Of a DNA stretch of 64,000 bases, positions 18,308-27,166 are shown in pieces; position 1 is the first letter of the stretch; each line of letters begins with the position of its first letter. The stretch comes from an uncultured Spirochaetaceae bacterium. Its GTDB lineage: Bacteria; Spirochaetota; Spirochaetia; Sphaerochaetales; Sphaerochaetaceae. The stretch is from contig CALXMP010000001.1 of NCBI GenBank assembly GCA_944389505.1, forward strand, positions 186,001 to 250,000, in the 5' to 3' direction. The notes under the pieces are model-generated. The model was not told the DNA's origin. It searched no databases and was given only the letters and a program-made list of their open reading frames with translations. The position numbers and the translations under genes were made by a program.

Positions 18308-18313
18308 TATAAT
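18308..18313 (+). promoter_or_regulatory. -10 element of a leaderless promoter (LOG-family gene)
   Basis: TATAAT, then CATCCC, then ATG 18320. No Shine-Dalgarno is present. Spacing puts the transcript start at the start codon. Confidence 0.5.
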
Positions 18314-18319
18314 CATCCC

Positions 18320-18898
18320 ATGGAAACTATCAGAAGCATAGCCGTATTCTCAGGAGCCTCCTTCGGGAATAAGCCTGAGTACAAAGAAGCGGCAGTGGCT
18401 CTGGGCAAGGCAATCGGAAGCAAAGGACTGACTCTGATCTATGGCGGAGGATACTGCGGCCTGATGGGAGCAATCGCGGAAACTGCCGGAAAAGCCGGAA
18501 GCCTTGTCATAGGAGTCCTCCCTGAGGCAATGAATACAAAGGATGTACGTCTTAAGGATGTTGAGACGGAGCTAATTATCGTCCCTGATATGCATGAGAG
18601 GAAAAGCAGGATGTACGGACTTGCAGATGCATTCATCGCAGCCCCGGGAGGCATCGGTACGATGGAGGAGCTTTCCGAGATATATACATGGCGCCAGCTC
18701 GGATACCATAGCAAGAACATAGCTCTCTACAACCCCTGCGGCTACTGGGATCCATTCATCAGGATGATAGACAGAGGAACTCAGGAGGGATTCATATCCG
18801 AAGAAGTCAGGGACATACTGATTGTCGAATCCAATCCGGAAAGGCTTCTGGAGAAACTGGCCGAGAAGTCGTGTGCGCTGCCGGTAAAGCATGGCTGA
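18320..18898 (+). CDS. LOG-family (TIGR00730) nucleotide 5'-monophosphate phosphoribohydrolase
   Basis: A 192-residue Rossmann-like protein. The start METIRSIAVFSGAS is chosen because family members begin here and a -10 hexamer ends 6 nt upstream. It has IYGGGYCGLMGAIAETA and the family signature PGGIGTMEELSEIYTWRQLG, which holds the catalytic Arg/Glu for cleaving ribosyl phosphate from purine-like nucleotides (cytokinin-activating or nucleotide clean-up activity). The downstream cyclo-ligase gene starts 2 nt after its stop, so the two are co-transcribed. Confidence 0.9.
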   Translation: METIRSIAVFSGASFGNKPEYKEAAVALGKAIGSKGLTLIYGGGYCGLMGAIAETAGKAGSLVIGVLPEAMNTKDVRLKDVETELIIVPDMHERKSRMYGLADAFIAAPGGIGTMEELSEIYTWRQLGYHSKNIALYNPCGYWDPFIRMIDRGTQEGFISEEVRDILIVESNPERLLEKLAEKSCALPVKHG

Positions 18899-18900
18899 CA

Positions 18901-19440
18901 ATGGACAAGAAACAGCTGAGAAAGACCATCAAGAGCCGCATCAGCGGGGTTGAATCAAAAGCAGATGAAGCTCGCATGATCATGGAGAGGATCAAAGAGC
19001 TCCCGGAATACAGGGAAGCTAGGACGGTGCTTGCATTCATTCCCCTTCCAGATGAACCGGATATAATGCCCTTGCTGGCAGATGACCCACGGGTGCTCTT
19101 CCCATACATTGAGGACGGACTGATGCACTTCAGCGCATCGGATGAATTCCACATGTCATCATATGGGGCAATGGAAGCCGGACATGCCGAGGCAGATTAT
19201 GATTCAGCCCTTATGCTCGTACCTCTTCTTGGATACAGCAGACACCTGCAGCGTCTTGGCCGCGGTGGCGGATTCTACGACAGATACATTGCAGCAAACA
19301 AGGAAAGGATAATAACAGCAGGCATCGCATTCAGTATTTCACTGCTTGAGGATTTTGAGGGAGAAGACCATGATGCGGTCCTCGACATGGTAATCACTCC
19401 GGATTCTGTGGTACGAAATCCTGGGTACGCATCATTGTGA
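18901..19440 (+). CDS. 5-formyltetrahydrofolate cyclo-ligase
   Basis: A 179-residue protein starting MDKKQLRKTIKSRI. The nucleotide/folate-binding signature LVPLLGYSRHLQRLGRGGGFYDRYI near residues 110-130 is that of methenyltetrahydrofolate synthetase, which converts 5-formyl-THF to 5,10-methenyl-THF with ATP. It follows the LOG-family gene by 2 nt. Its last 47 bp overlap the tail of the convergent EIIA-Ntr gene, so the two mRNAs have complementary 3' coding ends. Confidence 0.92.
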   Translation: MDKKQLRKTIKSRISGVESKADEARMIMERIKELPEYREARTVLAFIPLPDEPDIMPLLADDPRVLFPYIEDGLMHFSASDEFHMSSYGAMEAGHAEADYDSALMLVPLLGYSRHLQRLGRGGGFYDRYIAANKERIITAGIAFSISLLEDFEGEDHDAVLDMVITPDSVVRNPGYASL

Positions 19441-19861
19441 GGAATCTCTCCGTAGTCTCATTTTCTGCGCATTCCACAAGCATCTTGCGGAAATCCGGAT
19501 CATGAACCCATGAGAGTATGGATGCAACGGCTTTCAGGTAGTCCGATTCATGGGATGGGGATGATGCGATGACGAATATAAGCTTCACGGGATCGGGGTA
19601 TCTGTCATCAAAGATAATCCCATCCCTGGAGAATCCAAGAGCCGCTATTGGATGATCAATCCCGGGAACCTTGCCATGTGCGATTGCAACGCCATGACCG
19701 ATTCCCGTTGACTGTATGCGTTCCCTCCTGTGGACAGCTTCCCGGAAACATTCTTTATCGGGAAGCTCATCAAATACAGAGCATGATGAGATTATCTCAT
19801 CGATTGCCCTGTATTTCTCATCGGAGGAGACAATGCATAGCACCGAGGAAAGCTCTCTCAC
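19394..19861 (-). CDS. ptsN: PTS EIIA domain protein, nitrogen-type (PtsN-like)
   Basis: A 155-residue single EIIA domain. The active-site region GIGHGVAIAHGKVPGI near residue 60 contains the phosphorylated His in AIAHG. The C-terminal VASILSWVHDPDFRKMLVE helix is typical of EIIA-Fru/Ntr. It starts with GTG overlapping the nfnB stop (GTGA) and uses a GAGGAGAAAG ribosome site, so it is co-transcribed with nfnAB. No PTS permease is nearby, which favours a regulatory role linking phosphoryl state to metabolism rather than sugar uptake. Confidence 0.88.
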   Translation of the reverse strand: MRELSSVLCIVSSDEKYRAIDEIISSCSVFDELPDKECFREAVHRRERIQSTGIGHGVAIAHGKVPGIDHPIAALGFSRDGIIFDDRYPDPVKLIFVIASSPSHESDYLKAVASILSWVHDPDFRKMLVECAENETTERFLTMMRTQDFVPQNPE

Positions 19862-21336
19862 TCTTTCTCCTCAAGGTAGGCGTTTATCGCACGTGCGGCC
19901 TTCCTTCCCTGCCCCATGGCAAGTATCACGGTAGCAGCCCCCAGAACGATATCACCACCGGCGAACACGCCCTTCATCGATGTCTCATTCGTAGCCTCAT
20001 CGACTATGAAATTGCCTCTCTTATTCGTTTCGATCTCCGGTGTTGTCTTCTTGATAAGCGGATTGGAAGCATTGCCTATGGCAACAATCACCGTATCATA
20101 GTCGACAGTATAATCGGAGCCGGGGATCTCAACAGGAGAACGGCGGCCAGAAGCATCAGGCTCACCAAGCTCGCAGCGCCTGATGACAACACCTTTGACA
20201 ATCCCATTCTCATCACCAAGGATCTCCACAGGCTGGGAGAGTGTGCGGAGATTGCATCCCTCCTCTATCGCATGCTCGACCTCTTCCTTTCTTGCAGGCA
20301 TCTCGGAGCGTGTCCTTCTGTATACGATATCTACAGTCTCTGCTCCTAAGCGTAGAGCTGTGCGGGCAGCATCCATGGCAACATTGCCGCCACCGAATAC
20401 AGCGACTCTCTGTGAGTGGAAATAAGGGGTAAGCGAATGCTCGGTATCATAGGCCTTCATGAGATTGGAGCGTGTAAGGTACTCATTCGCAGAGAAGACG
20501 GAGATAAGGTTCTCACCTGGTATGTTCATGAACTTCGGGAGACCTGCTCCTGTCCCGATGAATACAGCATCGTATCCATCCTCCTCCATAAGCTCCTTTA
20601 CCGTGCGTGTGCGCCCGATGAGCACATTGCGCTGGAACTCTATTCCCATAGCCTCAAGCTTTGACAGCTCCTTCTCGACAAGATGCTTCGGAAGCCTGAA
20701 CTCAGGAATGCCATAGGAAAGCACCCCGCCCATCTTATGCAGGGCTTCGAATACAGTCACGCTATGGCCCATTCTCCTCACATCGGCAGCACAGGCCATT
20801 GAAGCAGGGCCAGAGCCGACAACAGCGACTCTCTTGCCGGTTGCAGGCGCAATCTCCGGAAGCTTCACATTGTCCTTCTCATGGTCAGCGACAAAACGCT
20901 CAAGACGTCCTATTGCCACAGCCTTATCGACATCCTTATGCATTCTGCCGACCGTGCAGAATTTCTGGCACTGGTTCTCCTGAGGACATACACGACCGCA
21001 GATCGCAGGCAGAAGGCTGCTCTCCTGGATGACATCCATGGCACCAGAATAGTCCTTCTCCGCGACAGACTTTATGAAGCGGGGGATATCAATGCCGACA
21101 GGACAGCCTGATACGCATGGCTTATTCTTGCACTGCAGGCAACGCGAAGCCTCAACGACAGCCTCATTCTCCGTATATCCCAGAGCAACCTCCGACATAT
21201 TATGGATTCTTTCCTTCGGATCCTGCTGAGGCATCTCCTGCTGCGGTATAGCAGCTCTGTCCTTTGCCGTCAGATTCTCAGGGAGGGATGACAGGATATC
21301 CCTTGCTTCTTTATCAAGAACATCTGGCGTCTTCAT
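19858..21336 (-). CDS. nfnB: NfnB: NADPH-binding subunit of electron-bifurcating ferredoxin-NADP oxidoreductase (GltD-like)
   Basis: A 492-residue flavoprotein. The start MKTPDVLDKEARDIL at 21336 has GGAGGGAAGAGT upstream and overlaps the nfnA stop by ATGA. The N-terminal cysteine region CLQCKNKPCVSGCPVGID, with further CGRVCPQENQCQKFC, binds two 4Fe-4S clusters; VAVVGSGPASMACAADVR binds FAD; VAVFGGGNVAMDAARTALRLG binds NADPH. Alone it could be read as a glutamate synthase small subunit, but adjacency to an NfnA gene and the absence of gltB favour NfnAB, which transfers electrons between NADH, reduced ferredoxin and NADP. This should supply NADPH in a fermenter. Confidence 0.9.
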   Translation of the reverse strand: MKTPDVLDKEARDILSSLPENLTAKDRAAIPQQEMPQQDPKERIHNMSEVALGYTENEAVVEASRCLQCKNKPCVSGCPVGIDIPRFIKSVAEKDYSGAMDVIQESSLLPAICGRVCPQENQCQKFCTVGRMHKDVDKAVAIGRLERFVADHEKDNVKLPEIAPATGKRVAVVGSGPASMACAADVRRMGHSVTVFEALHKMGGVLSYGIPEFRLPKHLVEKELSKLEAMGIEFQRNVLIGRTRTVKELMEEDGYDAVFIGTGAGLPKFMNIPGENLISVFSANEYLTRSNLMKAYDTEHSLTPYFHSQRVAVFGGGNVAMDAARTALRLGAETVDIVYRRTRSEMPARKEEVEHAIEEGCNLRTLSQPVEILGDENGIVKGVVIRRCELGEPDASGRRSPVEIPGSDYTVDYDTVIVAIGNASNPLIKKTTPEIETNKRGNFIVDEATNETSMKGVFAGGDIVLGAATVILAMGQGRKAARAINAYLEEKE

Positions 21337-22169
21337 ACTCTTCCCTCCAGTGCGCGGCACTTATGGTATTCCTCTGCCTCCTGCGCTTTATATGTCCTCT
21401 GCCTCATCATCATATTATCCCAATCGACAAGATGGCCATCGAACTCCGGGCCATCGACGCATACGAACTTTGTCTCGCCTCCGACCATGACGCGGCATCC
21501 TCCGCACATTCCAGTCCCATCGATCATAATCGTATTCAGGGAGACGATGATCGGTGTATTGAACTCTGCAGCTGCTGCAGTGCAGAACTTCATCATTATC
21601 GCTGGACCGATTGCAACAACAAGATCAGCACCGCCATCCTTCAGCATTGCCTTCAGAGGATCGGTGACAACACCTTTCATGCCATATGACCCATCATCCG
21701 TGACAACCGTGAGATCAGGATCGATCGTACGCATCATATCCTCTTCGATGATGAGATCCTTGTTGCGTGCTCCGATGATTACCGACACATCATTGCCTGC
21801 TTCCTTCATCGCCTTGGCAATCGGATAGAGCGGCGCGACGCCGATACCGCCTCCGACGCAGATCACGCGCCCATACTTCTCTATATGCGTAGGTGAGCCA
21901 AGAGGCCCTAGCACATTCTCTATGTAATCACCTTCATTGAGCTCTGCAAGGAGATATGTCCCCGCACCTACTCTCTGGAACACGATGGATATCGTTCCTT
22001 TATCAGGATCGGCATCTGCGATGGTAAGCGGAATACGCTCATTCCAGTCCCCACCCTTCTGCACAATCACGAACTGCCCGGCCTTGCGCTCCCTTGCGAT
22101 CATGGGAGCCTCTATCTCCATTAGGAAAACCTCGGGCGAGAACTGCTTTTTCCTGACTATTCTGTACAT
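21333..22169 (-). CDS. nfnA: NfnA: ferredoxin-NADP reductase subunit alpha, 2Fe-2S/FAD
   Basis: A 278-residue protein starting MYRIVRKKQFSPEVFLMEIEAP, with GGAGAGAGCAAG directly upstream. It has the ferredoxin reductase-like FAD fold (GQFVIVQKG, IPLTIADAD), the NAD site VICVGGGIGVAPLYPIAKAMKEAG and the C-terminal 2Fe-2S ligands GMCGGCRVMVGGETKFVCVDGPEF. This set matches the NfnA/sulfide dehydrogenase beta family. It is the first gene of nfnA-nfnB-ptsN and is divergent from carA across 181 bp. Confidence 0.92.
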   Translation of the reverse strand: MYRIVRKKQFSPEVFLMEIEAPMIARERKAGQFVIVQKGGDWNERIPLTIADADPDKGTISIVFQRVGAGTYLLAELNEGDYIENVLGPLGSPTHIEKYGRVICVGGGIGVAPLYPIAKAMKEAGNDVSVIIGARNKDLIIEEDMMRTIDPDLTVVTDDGSYGMKGVVTDPLKAMLKDGGADLVVAIGPAIMMKFCTAAAAEFNTPIIVSLNTIMIDGTGMCGGCRVMVGGETKFVCVDGPEFDGHLVDWDNMMMRQRTYKAQEAEEYHKCRALEGRV

Positions 22170-22269
22170 CTTGCTCTCTCCAATGGAGAGAAGTATAGCG
22201 GCAACGGGAAAGAAGGAAAAGCTTACCCATCCCTTTTGCACATTGATTGGCGAGGTTGTTGCGGTATTG

Positions 22270-22328
22270 TTGCATTTTTATGCAATTTGTGCATTCCTGT
22301 TGCATATTCATCCATATTTCTCTACACT
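22270..22328 (+). promoter_or_regulatory. carA promoter with phased TGCA operator array (ArgR-box-like)
   Basis: TTGCAT (22300-22305), 17-nt spacer and TACACT (22323-22328) form a good promoter; TTGATT-16-TATTGT at 22243-22270 is a possible second one. Upstream is the palindrome TTGCATTTTTATGCAA (22270-22285), and TGCA recurs at 22271, 22281, 22290 and 22301, about one helical turn apart. The arrangement resembles paired ARG boxes that repress carAB in other bacteria. Binding by an ArgR homologue is inferred. Confidence 0.5.
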
Positions 22329-22350
22329 TCATCCGATTTGGCGGTAGATT

Positions 22351-23445
22351 ATGAAGAAAGCTATTCTGAAGCTCAGAGACGGGAAGGAATTCGAAGGCAT
22401 TGCCTTTGGCGCAGACGTATCGCTTGAAGCCGGAGAGGCAGTATTCAACACAGGAATACCAGGTTATCAGGAGATTCTTACCGATCCATCGTACAATGGA
22501 CAGATCGTAACGCTCACAAGCCCGATGATAGGCAACTACGGCATAAGCCCATCGGACAATGAGAGCGATAGCATAAAGGCCACGGCGCTAGTGATCCGCA
22601 AGCTCTACAGAGGCCCAGTAATGCCAGGGCGCATAACGCTTGATGAGTTCCTGAAAGAGAACGGGATTCCGGGAATCGAGGATATCGACACGAGGGCACT
22701 TACTCTGCATCTGAGGAATCATGGCTCGCAGAATGCTGTGCTTTTCTACCCGGAGGATAGGGAGAAAGCTGAGCAGAAGCTTGCATCGTTTCCCCTTATA
22801 ACCGAGCGGGATCTTATCGATGGCGTATCGGTCAGGAATGCGATTGACAATCCAGATCTCGGAGAAGGCTTCATAACAGCTCCCAAGTATCCAGACCTAC
22901 ACTTCGCTGTCATCGATTACGGCATAAAGAGATCGATAATCAACTCTCTGTATAAAGAGAATATAGGGGTGACACTCCTGCCCTATACCGCAGATATCAA
23001 TGATGTCCTGGCAATACGCCCTGATGCGCTCTTCCTATCGAACGGACCGGGAGACCCAGCTCTCCTCAATGATGCCGTGAAGCTTGCATCCGATGCCATA
23101 GGGAAGCTGCCTGTCGAGGGTATCTGCCTGGGCCATCAGATAATAACCATCGCAATCGGCGGCAGGACGGTGAAGATGAAATTCGGCCATCACGGATCGA
23201 ATCATCCTGTAAGGGACATGCTGACAGGCCGCACATTCGTCACAGCGCAGAACCATGGCTTTATGTCCGATCCAGACTCTCTGCCGGCAGGCACCGAGAT
23301 CTGGTTCAGGAATGCAAATGACGAATCGATCGAGGGCCTGTTCTCAGAGAAGCTCAATGTAAGATCGGTACAGTTCCATCCTGAGGCTGCTCCCGGGCCG
23401 CTTGAAGCCTCGGCAATCTTCAGAATCTTCAAGGAGAGCGTATGA
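22351..23445 (+). CDS. carA: Carbamoyl-phosphate synthase small (glutaminase) subunit
   Basis: A 364-residue protein. The N-terminal half (FNTGIPGYQEILTDPSY, CxxH-free) is the CarA domain; the C-terminal class I amidotransferase domain has LFLSNGPGDPALL, the nucleophile in GICLGHQIITIAIGG, and QFHPEAAPGP. It hydrolyses glutamine and channels ammonia to CarB for arginine and pyrimidine synthesis. ATG 22351 is preceded by a weak GGCGG. Its last 4 bases overlap the carB start (ATGA). The upstream TGCA array suggests arginine-responsive control. Confidence 0.97.
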   Translation: MKKAILKLRDGKEFEGIAFGADVSLEAGEAVFNTGIPGYQEILTDPSYNGQIVTLTSPMIGNYGISPSDNESDSIKATALVIRKLYRGPVMPGRITLDEFLKENGIPGIEDIDTRALTLHLRNHGSQNAVLFYPEDREKAEQKLASFPLITERDLIDGVSVRNAIDNPDLGEGFITAPKYPDLHFAVIDYGIKRSIINSLYKENIGVTLLPYTADINDVLAIRPDALFLSNGPGDPALLNDAVKLASDAIGKLPVEGICLGHQIITIAIGGRTVKMKFGHHGSNHPVRDMLTGRTFVTAQNHGFMSDPDSLPAGTEIWFRNANDESIEGLFSEKLNVRSVQFHPEAAPGPLEASAIFRIFKESV

Positions 23446-26400
23446 AGCGCAATGATATCCACCACATACTTGTCATAGGATCAGGCCCGATAGTAATCGG
23501 CCAGGCCTGCGAATTCGACTACTCAGGCAATCAGGCGGTAAGGGCCCTCAAAGAGGAAGGATACGAGGTATCGCTCATCAATCCCAATCCTGCGACGGTC
23601 ATGACAACCCCGGGCATTGCGGATCATATATTCCTTGAGCCTCTTAAAAAGGAGTATATCGAAAGGATATTCGACCAGGTCGGTCCCGATGCCATTCTCT
23701 CAACGATGGGAGGGCAGACAGCCCTGAATCTCACAATGGAGCTTGAGAAGGAGGGAATCCTCGAGAAATATGGCGTAAAGGTCATCGGAGCTTCGGCAGA
23801 GGCTATCGAGAAAGCGGAAGACAGGGGAATCTTCAAGGACATCATGACATCCCTGGGCTACGAGAGTGCGAAAAGCGGTATTGCACGTTCTGTCGAAGAG
23901 GCTCTCAAGGTAAAGGAGAACATTCCTCTCCCGCTGATCATAAGACCTTCCTTCACACTCGGAGGAATGGGCGGATCGATAGCCGAGACAGAGGAGGATT
24001 TCATCCCGCTTGTTGAGAAGGCTCTCTCCGTCAGCCCTGTGCATGAGATTCTTATTGAGGAGTCTTTGATCGGTTGGCGCGAGTTCGAGATGGAGGTCAT
24101 GCGCGACAGGAAGGACAATGCAATCATCGTTTGCTCGATAGAGAACATCGATCCGATGGGAGTGCATACTGGTGATTCGATAACAATTGCACCGATACAG
24201 ACCCTCAATGACGAGGAGTACCAGAAGATGCGTACAGCATCCATCGAGATACTCAGAGCAGTAGGTGTTGACTGCGGAGGATCGAATGTCCAGTTCGCTC
24301 TCTCGCCAGACCATAAGCGCATGGTCGTCATCGAGATGAACCCGAGAGTCTCAAGGTCCTCTGCGCTTGCCAGCAAGGCAACAGGATTCCCGATTGCAAG
24401 AATCTCCGCGAAACTTGCTGTCGGATACACACTTGACGAGGTGCAGAATGAGATAACAGGCGCATCCGTCTCCTGCTTTGAGCCTGCCCTTGACTATGTT
24501 GCTGTAAAGGTGCCGAGGTTCGAAATGGAGAAGTTCCCATTCGAGGCAGCAGCCCTTGGTACGCAGATGCGCTCAGTAGGAGAAGCTCTCGCACTCGGAC
24601 GGACAGCGCTCGAAGCGATAAACAAGGCATTCCGCTCTGCGGAGCAGAAGCGTGAGGGAATCGAGGTTCTCGATAAATCAGCATATGATACAGAGCTGCT
24701 CCTGAGATCGGCACACCCCCTCAGGTTCCTTGCCGCATATACTGCAATAAAGGATGGAGAGACAGATCTCAGCAAGCTCTCATCAATAACAGGATACGAC
24801 ATCTATTTCCTGTCCCTGCTTATGGAGATGAAGGATCTTGAGGACAGGATAGCCAATGGACCTCTCACCGATGAGCTGTACAAGGAAGCGAAGAAAGCAG
24901 GGCTTTCAGACAAGCATATCGCATCGATTGCACCATCGGCATCACTTCCCGCTCCTCTTGTTCCTGCCAGGCACTATGTCGATACCTGCGCCGGAGAATT
25001 CGAGGCGCTCACCCCCTACTGCTATACCTCATATGATGAGGAGGATGAAGGAGAGGGTCTTGGCAAGGATGCGGTCATAATCCTTGCATCCGGCCCGAAC
25101 AGGATCGGACAGGGACTGGAGTTCGACACATGCTGTACGCTCTCATCGAAGGCATTCAGGAAGCATGGCAGAAAGACAATAATGATCAACAGCAATCCGG
25201 AGACTGTCTCAACGGACTACAATACTTCGGACAGGCTGTACATCGAGCCTCTTACAGCTGAAGCCGTCCTGCAGATAATGAAGAAGGAAGGCACGAAGGA
25301 TGTTGTCGTACAGCTGGGAGGGCAGACTCCTCTGAACATGGCAGCCGAGCTTGAAAGGAATGGTGCTCATATTGTAGGAACCAGTCTTGAATCGATAGAC
25401 CGCACGGAGGATAGAGGCCTCTTCTCCGCTCTGGTAAAGGAGCTTGGACTTAGGCAGCCTGAGAACAGGAGTGCCTCAAGCGTCGCAGATATAAAGAAGA
25501 TGGCAGCAGAGATCGGCTTCCCGGTGCTTCTCCGCCCTTCATTCGTTCTTGGTGGAAGGGCAATGTTCATTGCATATGATGATGCAGGTCTTGAGGAGTT
25601 CATGAAAAAGCCTGAAGTTACTGTATCGGAAGAAGCTCCGGTGCTCGTCGACCAGTTCCTTGAAGATGCCTTTGAGTATGATCTGGATGCAGTTTCCGAT
25701 GGAGAGTCCGTATACATAGGAGGAATCCTGCAGCACATAGAGGCAGCAGGCATCCACTCCGGCGACAGCGCTGCTGTCTTCCCTCCATACAAGAGCAAAC
25801 CCGAGATACTTGATGAGATGAGGGATTGGACGCTCAGACTCGCAAAGAAGCTCTCCGTAAAGGGACTGATGAATATACAGTTCGCGGAAAAGGACGGGAA
25901 GCTCTATATAATCGAAGTGAATCCAAGAGGCAGCAGGACCGTGCCGTTCATATCTAAATCCAGCGGAGTGGACCTTGTTGAGGCTGCTGTCCGTGTCTGG
26001 ATGGGAGAGGATCTTGTTGCCCAGGGCCTTGTGAAGGAAAGAGGATCATACGCAGAGGGCCGCTGTATAATGGGATGGGCAATAAAGGAAGCCGTATTCT
26101 CATTCGATCGCTTCCAGCATGTCGATCCAATACTCGGCCCGGAGATGAGAAGCACGGGAGAGGTTGTCGGCTATGGAAGGACCTTCGGAGAGGCTTATGC
26201 AAAGAGCCAGGCAGCAGCTTCCAACAAGCTTCCGACCTCCGGAAGAGTGATCATAAGCGTCAACAGCAAGGACAGGAAGACGATAGCACCTATTGCCAGG
26301 TCCCTTCAGGAGCTTGGTTTCCACATCCTCGCAACGAAAGGAACCGCTAGGGACCTGTTCAGCGAAGGTATTCTCGCAGATGTCGTTCTCAAGACACAGG

Positions 26401-26630
26401 ATGGACATCCGAATATCGTGGATTATATAAGGCATCATAAAGCCGATCTTGTGATCAACACCCCGATGGGATCGCACTCAAGGAAGAGTGATGATGATAT
26501 AAGGACGGAGGCTGTAAGGGCACATATCCCATACACAACCACGACAAGTGCCGCGAAAGCCGCTGTCGAGGCAATCCGCTACCTGCAGGAGAACCGCTTC
26601 ATCGTAAGAGAGCTCCCTCAGAGAAGCTGA
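23442..26630 (+). CDS. carB: Carbamoyl-phosphate synthase large subunit
   Basis: A 1062-residue enzyme with the usual duplicated ATP-grasp layout: first half beginning HILVIGSGPIVIGQACEFDYSG, second half with VIILASGPNRIGQGLEFDTCC near residue 545, and an MGS-like allosteric domain in the last 130 residues (LGFHILATKGTARDLF). Each half has its FTLGGMGGS or FVLGGRAMFIAYDD nucleotide motif. It makes carbamoyl phosphate from bicarbonate, ammonia and two ATP. Overlaps carA by 4 bp and overlaps the tail of the convergent gene at 26618 by 13 bp. Confidence 0.98.
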   Translation: MKRNDIHHILVIGSGPIVIGQACEFDYSGNQAVRALKEEGYEVSLINPNPATVMTTPGIADHIFLEPLKKEYIERIFDQVGPDAILSTMGGQTALNLTMELEKEGILEKYGVKVIGASAEAIEKAEDRGIFKDIMTSLGYESAKSGIARSVEEALKVKENIPLPLIIRPSFTLGGMGGSIAETEEDFIPLVEKALSVSPVHEILIEESLIGWREFEMEVMRDRKDNAIIVCSIENIDPMGVHTGDSITIAPIQTLNDEEYQKMRTASIEILRAVGVDCGGSNVQFALSPDHKRMVVIEMNPRVSRSSALASKATGFPIARISAKLAVGYTLDEVQNEITGASVSCFEPALDYVAVKVPRFEMEKFPFEAAALGTQMRSVGEALALGRTALEAINKAFRSAEQKREGIEVLDKSAYDTELLLRSAHPLRFLAAYTAIKDGETDLSKLSSITGYDIYFLSLLMEMKDLEDRIANGPLTDELYKEAKKAGLSDKHIASIAPSASLPAPLVPARHYVDTCAGEFEALTPYCYTSYDEEDEGEGLGKDAVIILASGPNRIGQGLEFDTCCTLSSKAFRKHGRKTIMINSNPETVSTDYNTSDRLYIEPLTAEAVLQIMKKEGTKDVVVQLGGQTPLNMAAELERNGAHIVGTSLESIDRTEDRGLFSALVKELGLRQPENRSASSVADIKKMAAEIGFPVLLRPSFVLGGRAMFIAYDDAGLEEFMKKPEVTVSEEAPVLVDQFLEDAFEYDLDAVSDGESVYIGGILQHIEAAGIHSGDSAAVFPPYKSKPEILDEMRDWTLRLAKKLSVKGLMNIQFAEKDGKLYIIEVNPRGSRTVPFISKSSGVDLVEAAVRVWMGEDLVAQGLVKERGSYAEGRCIMGWAIKEAVFSFDRFQHVDPILGPEMRSTGEVVGYGRTFGEAYAKSQAAASNKLPTSGRVIISVNSKDRKTIAPIARSLQELGFHILATKGTARDLFSEGILADVVLKTQDGHPNIVDYIRHHKADLVINTPMGSHSRKSDDDIRTEAVRAHIPYTTTTSAAKAAVEAIRYLQENRFIVRELPQRS

Positions 26631-27061
26631 TCTGAAAGCCAGCGTGCTTTCTTCCTCAGCAGCTCCCCTGCTTCTGCTGTATCGCAGTCAGGGGAGTATT
26701 TTCTTACAGCATGGACGAAGGGAATGATCCAGGCATCATAGATAACAAGATCGGCCCCTGTTATCCTGCCGTTCTCTTCAGATAGAGGACAATGATACGA
26801 TACATAGAGCACATCATAGCGGAACAGCGATAGCGGATCGGAAAAAGATGGACGATAGAGAATGGAAACAGCGCCGGCTGCCGGCACAAAGCCATCTCTC
26901 CCCTCTATTTCCACCTTCACAAACCATGGAGGAAGATCCGATGGAGTCATCGATGTACGGCTGCATCCATTCAGGTAAAGAAGGTTATTCTCCCCTTCTG
27001 CAATGCAATCCCATCCATTCAATGGGCCAAGTGTATAGAATCCACAGTATTTTCCGTTCAC
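26618..27061 (-). CDS. Conserved-looking hypothetical protein, 147 aa
   Basis: Not recognised. It reads MNGKYCGFYTLGPLNGWDCIAEGENN from GTG 27061; no in-frame ATG exists before the upstream stop. The sequence is soluble, rich in aromatic residues (Trp, Tyr, Phe) with the central LYRPSFSDPLSLFRYDVLYVSYHCPLSEENG, suggesting a compact beta-rich fold. TATCTT ends exactly 6 nt before the GTG and there is no Shine-Dalgarno, consistent with a leaderless mRNA. It converges on carB and their ends overlap by 13 bp. No neighbour suggests a function. Confidence 0.65.
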   Translation of the reverse strand: MNGKYCGFYTLGPLNGWDCIAEGENNLLYLNGCSRTSMTPSDLPPWFVKVEIEGRDGFVPAAGAVSILYRPSFSDPLSLFRYDVLYVSYHCPLSEENGRITGADLVIYDAWIIPFVHAVRKYSPDCDTAEAGELLRKKARWLSDQLL

Positions 27062-27130
27062 GGATAGAAGATACCATGCAAAAGCATAACTTTTTCATAA
27101 ATTCCATTTTTTCTGTGAAAAACATTGTTT

Positions 27131-27150
27131 TTGTCGTATTTTTACGACAA
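27131..27150. promoter_or_regulatory. 20-bp perfect palindrome, orphan operator candidate
   Basis: TTGTCGTA and TACGACAA arms flank TTTT. It lies between the divergent gene 26618-27061 and the aspS leader, about 17 bp upstream of the putative -35 of the leader promoter. It resembles a TetR- or LacI-sized operator and matches neither the Rex consensus nor CIRCE. Confidence 0.5.
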
Positions 27151-27166
27151 TTTCAGCGATTAGCTA

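Noticed and set aside
19858-22169. Glutamate synthase small subunit (gltD) reading of the larger gene
   Set aside because: Sequence alone allows it, but adjacency and 4-bp overlap with an NfnA-type gene and the lack of gltB favour NfnAB.
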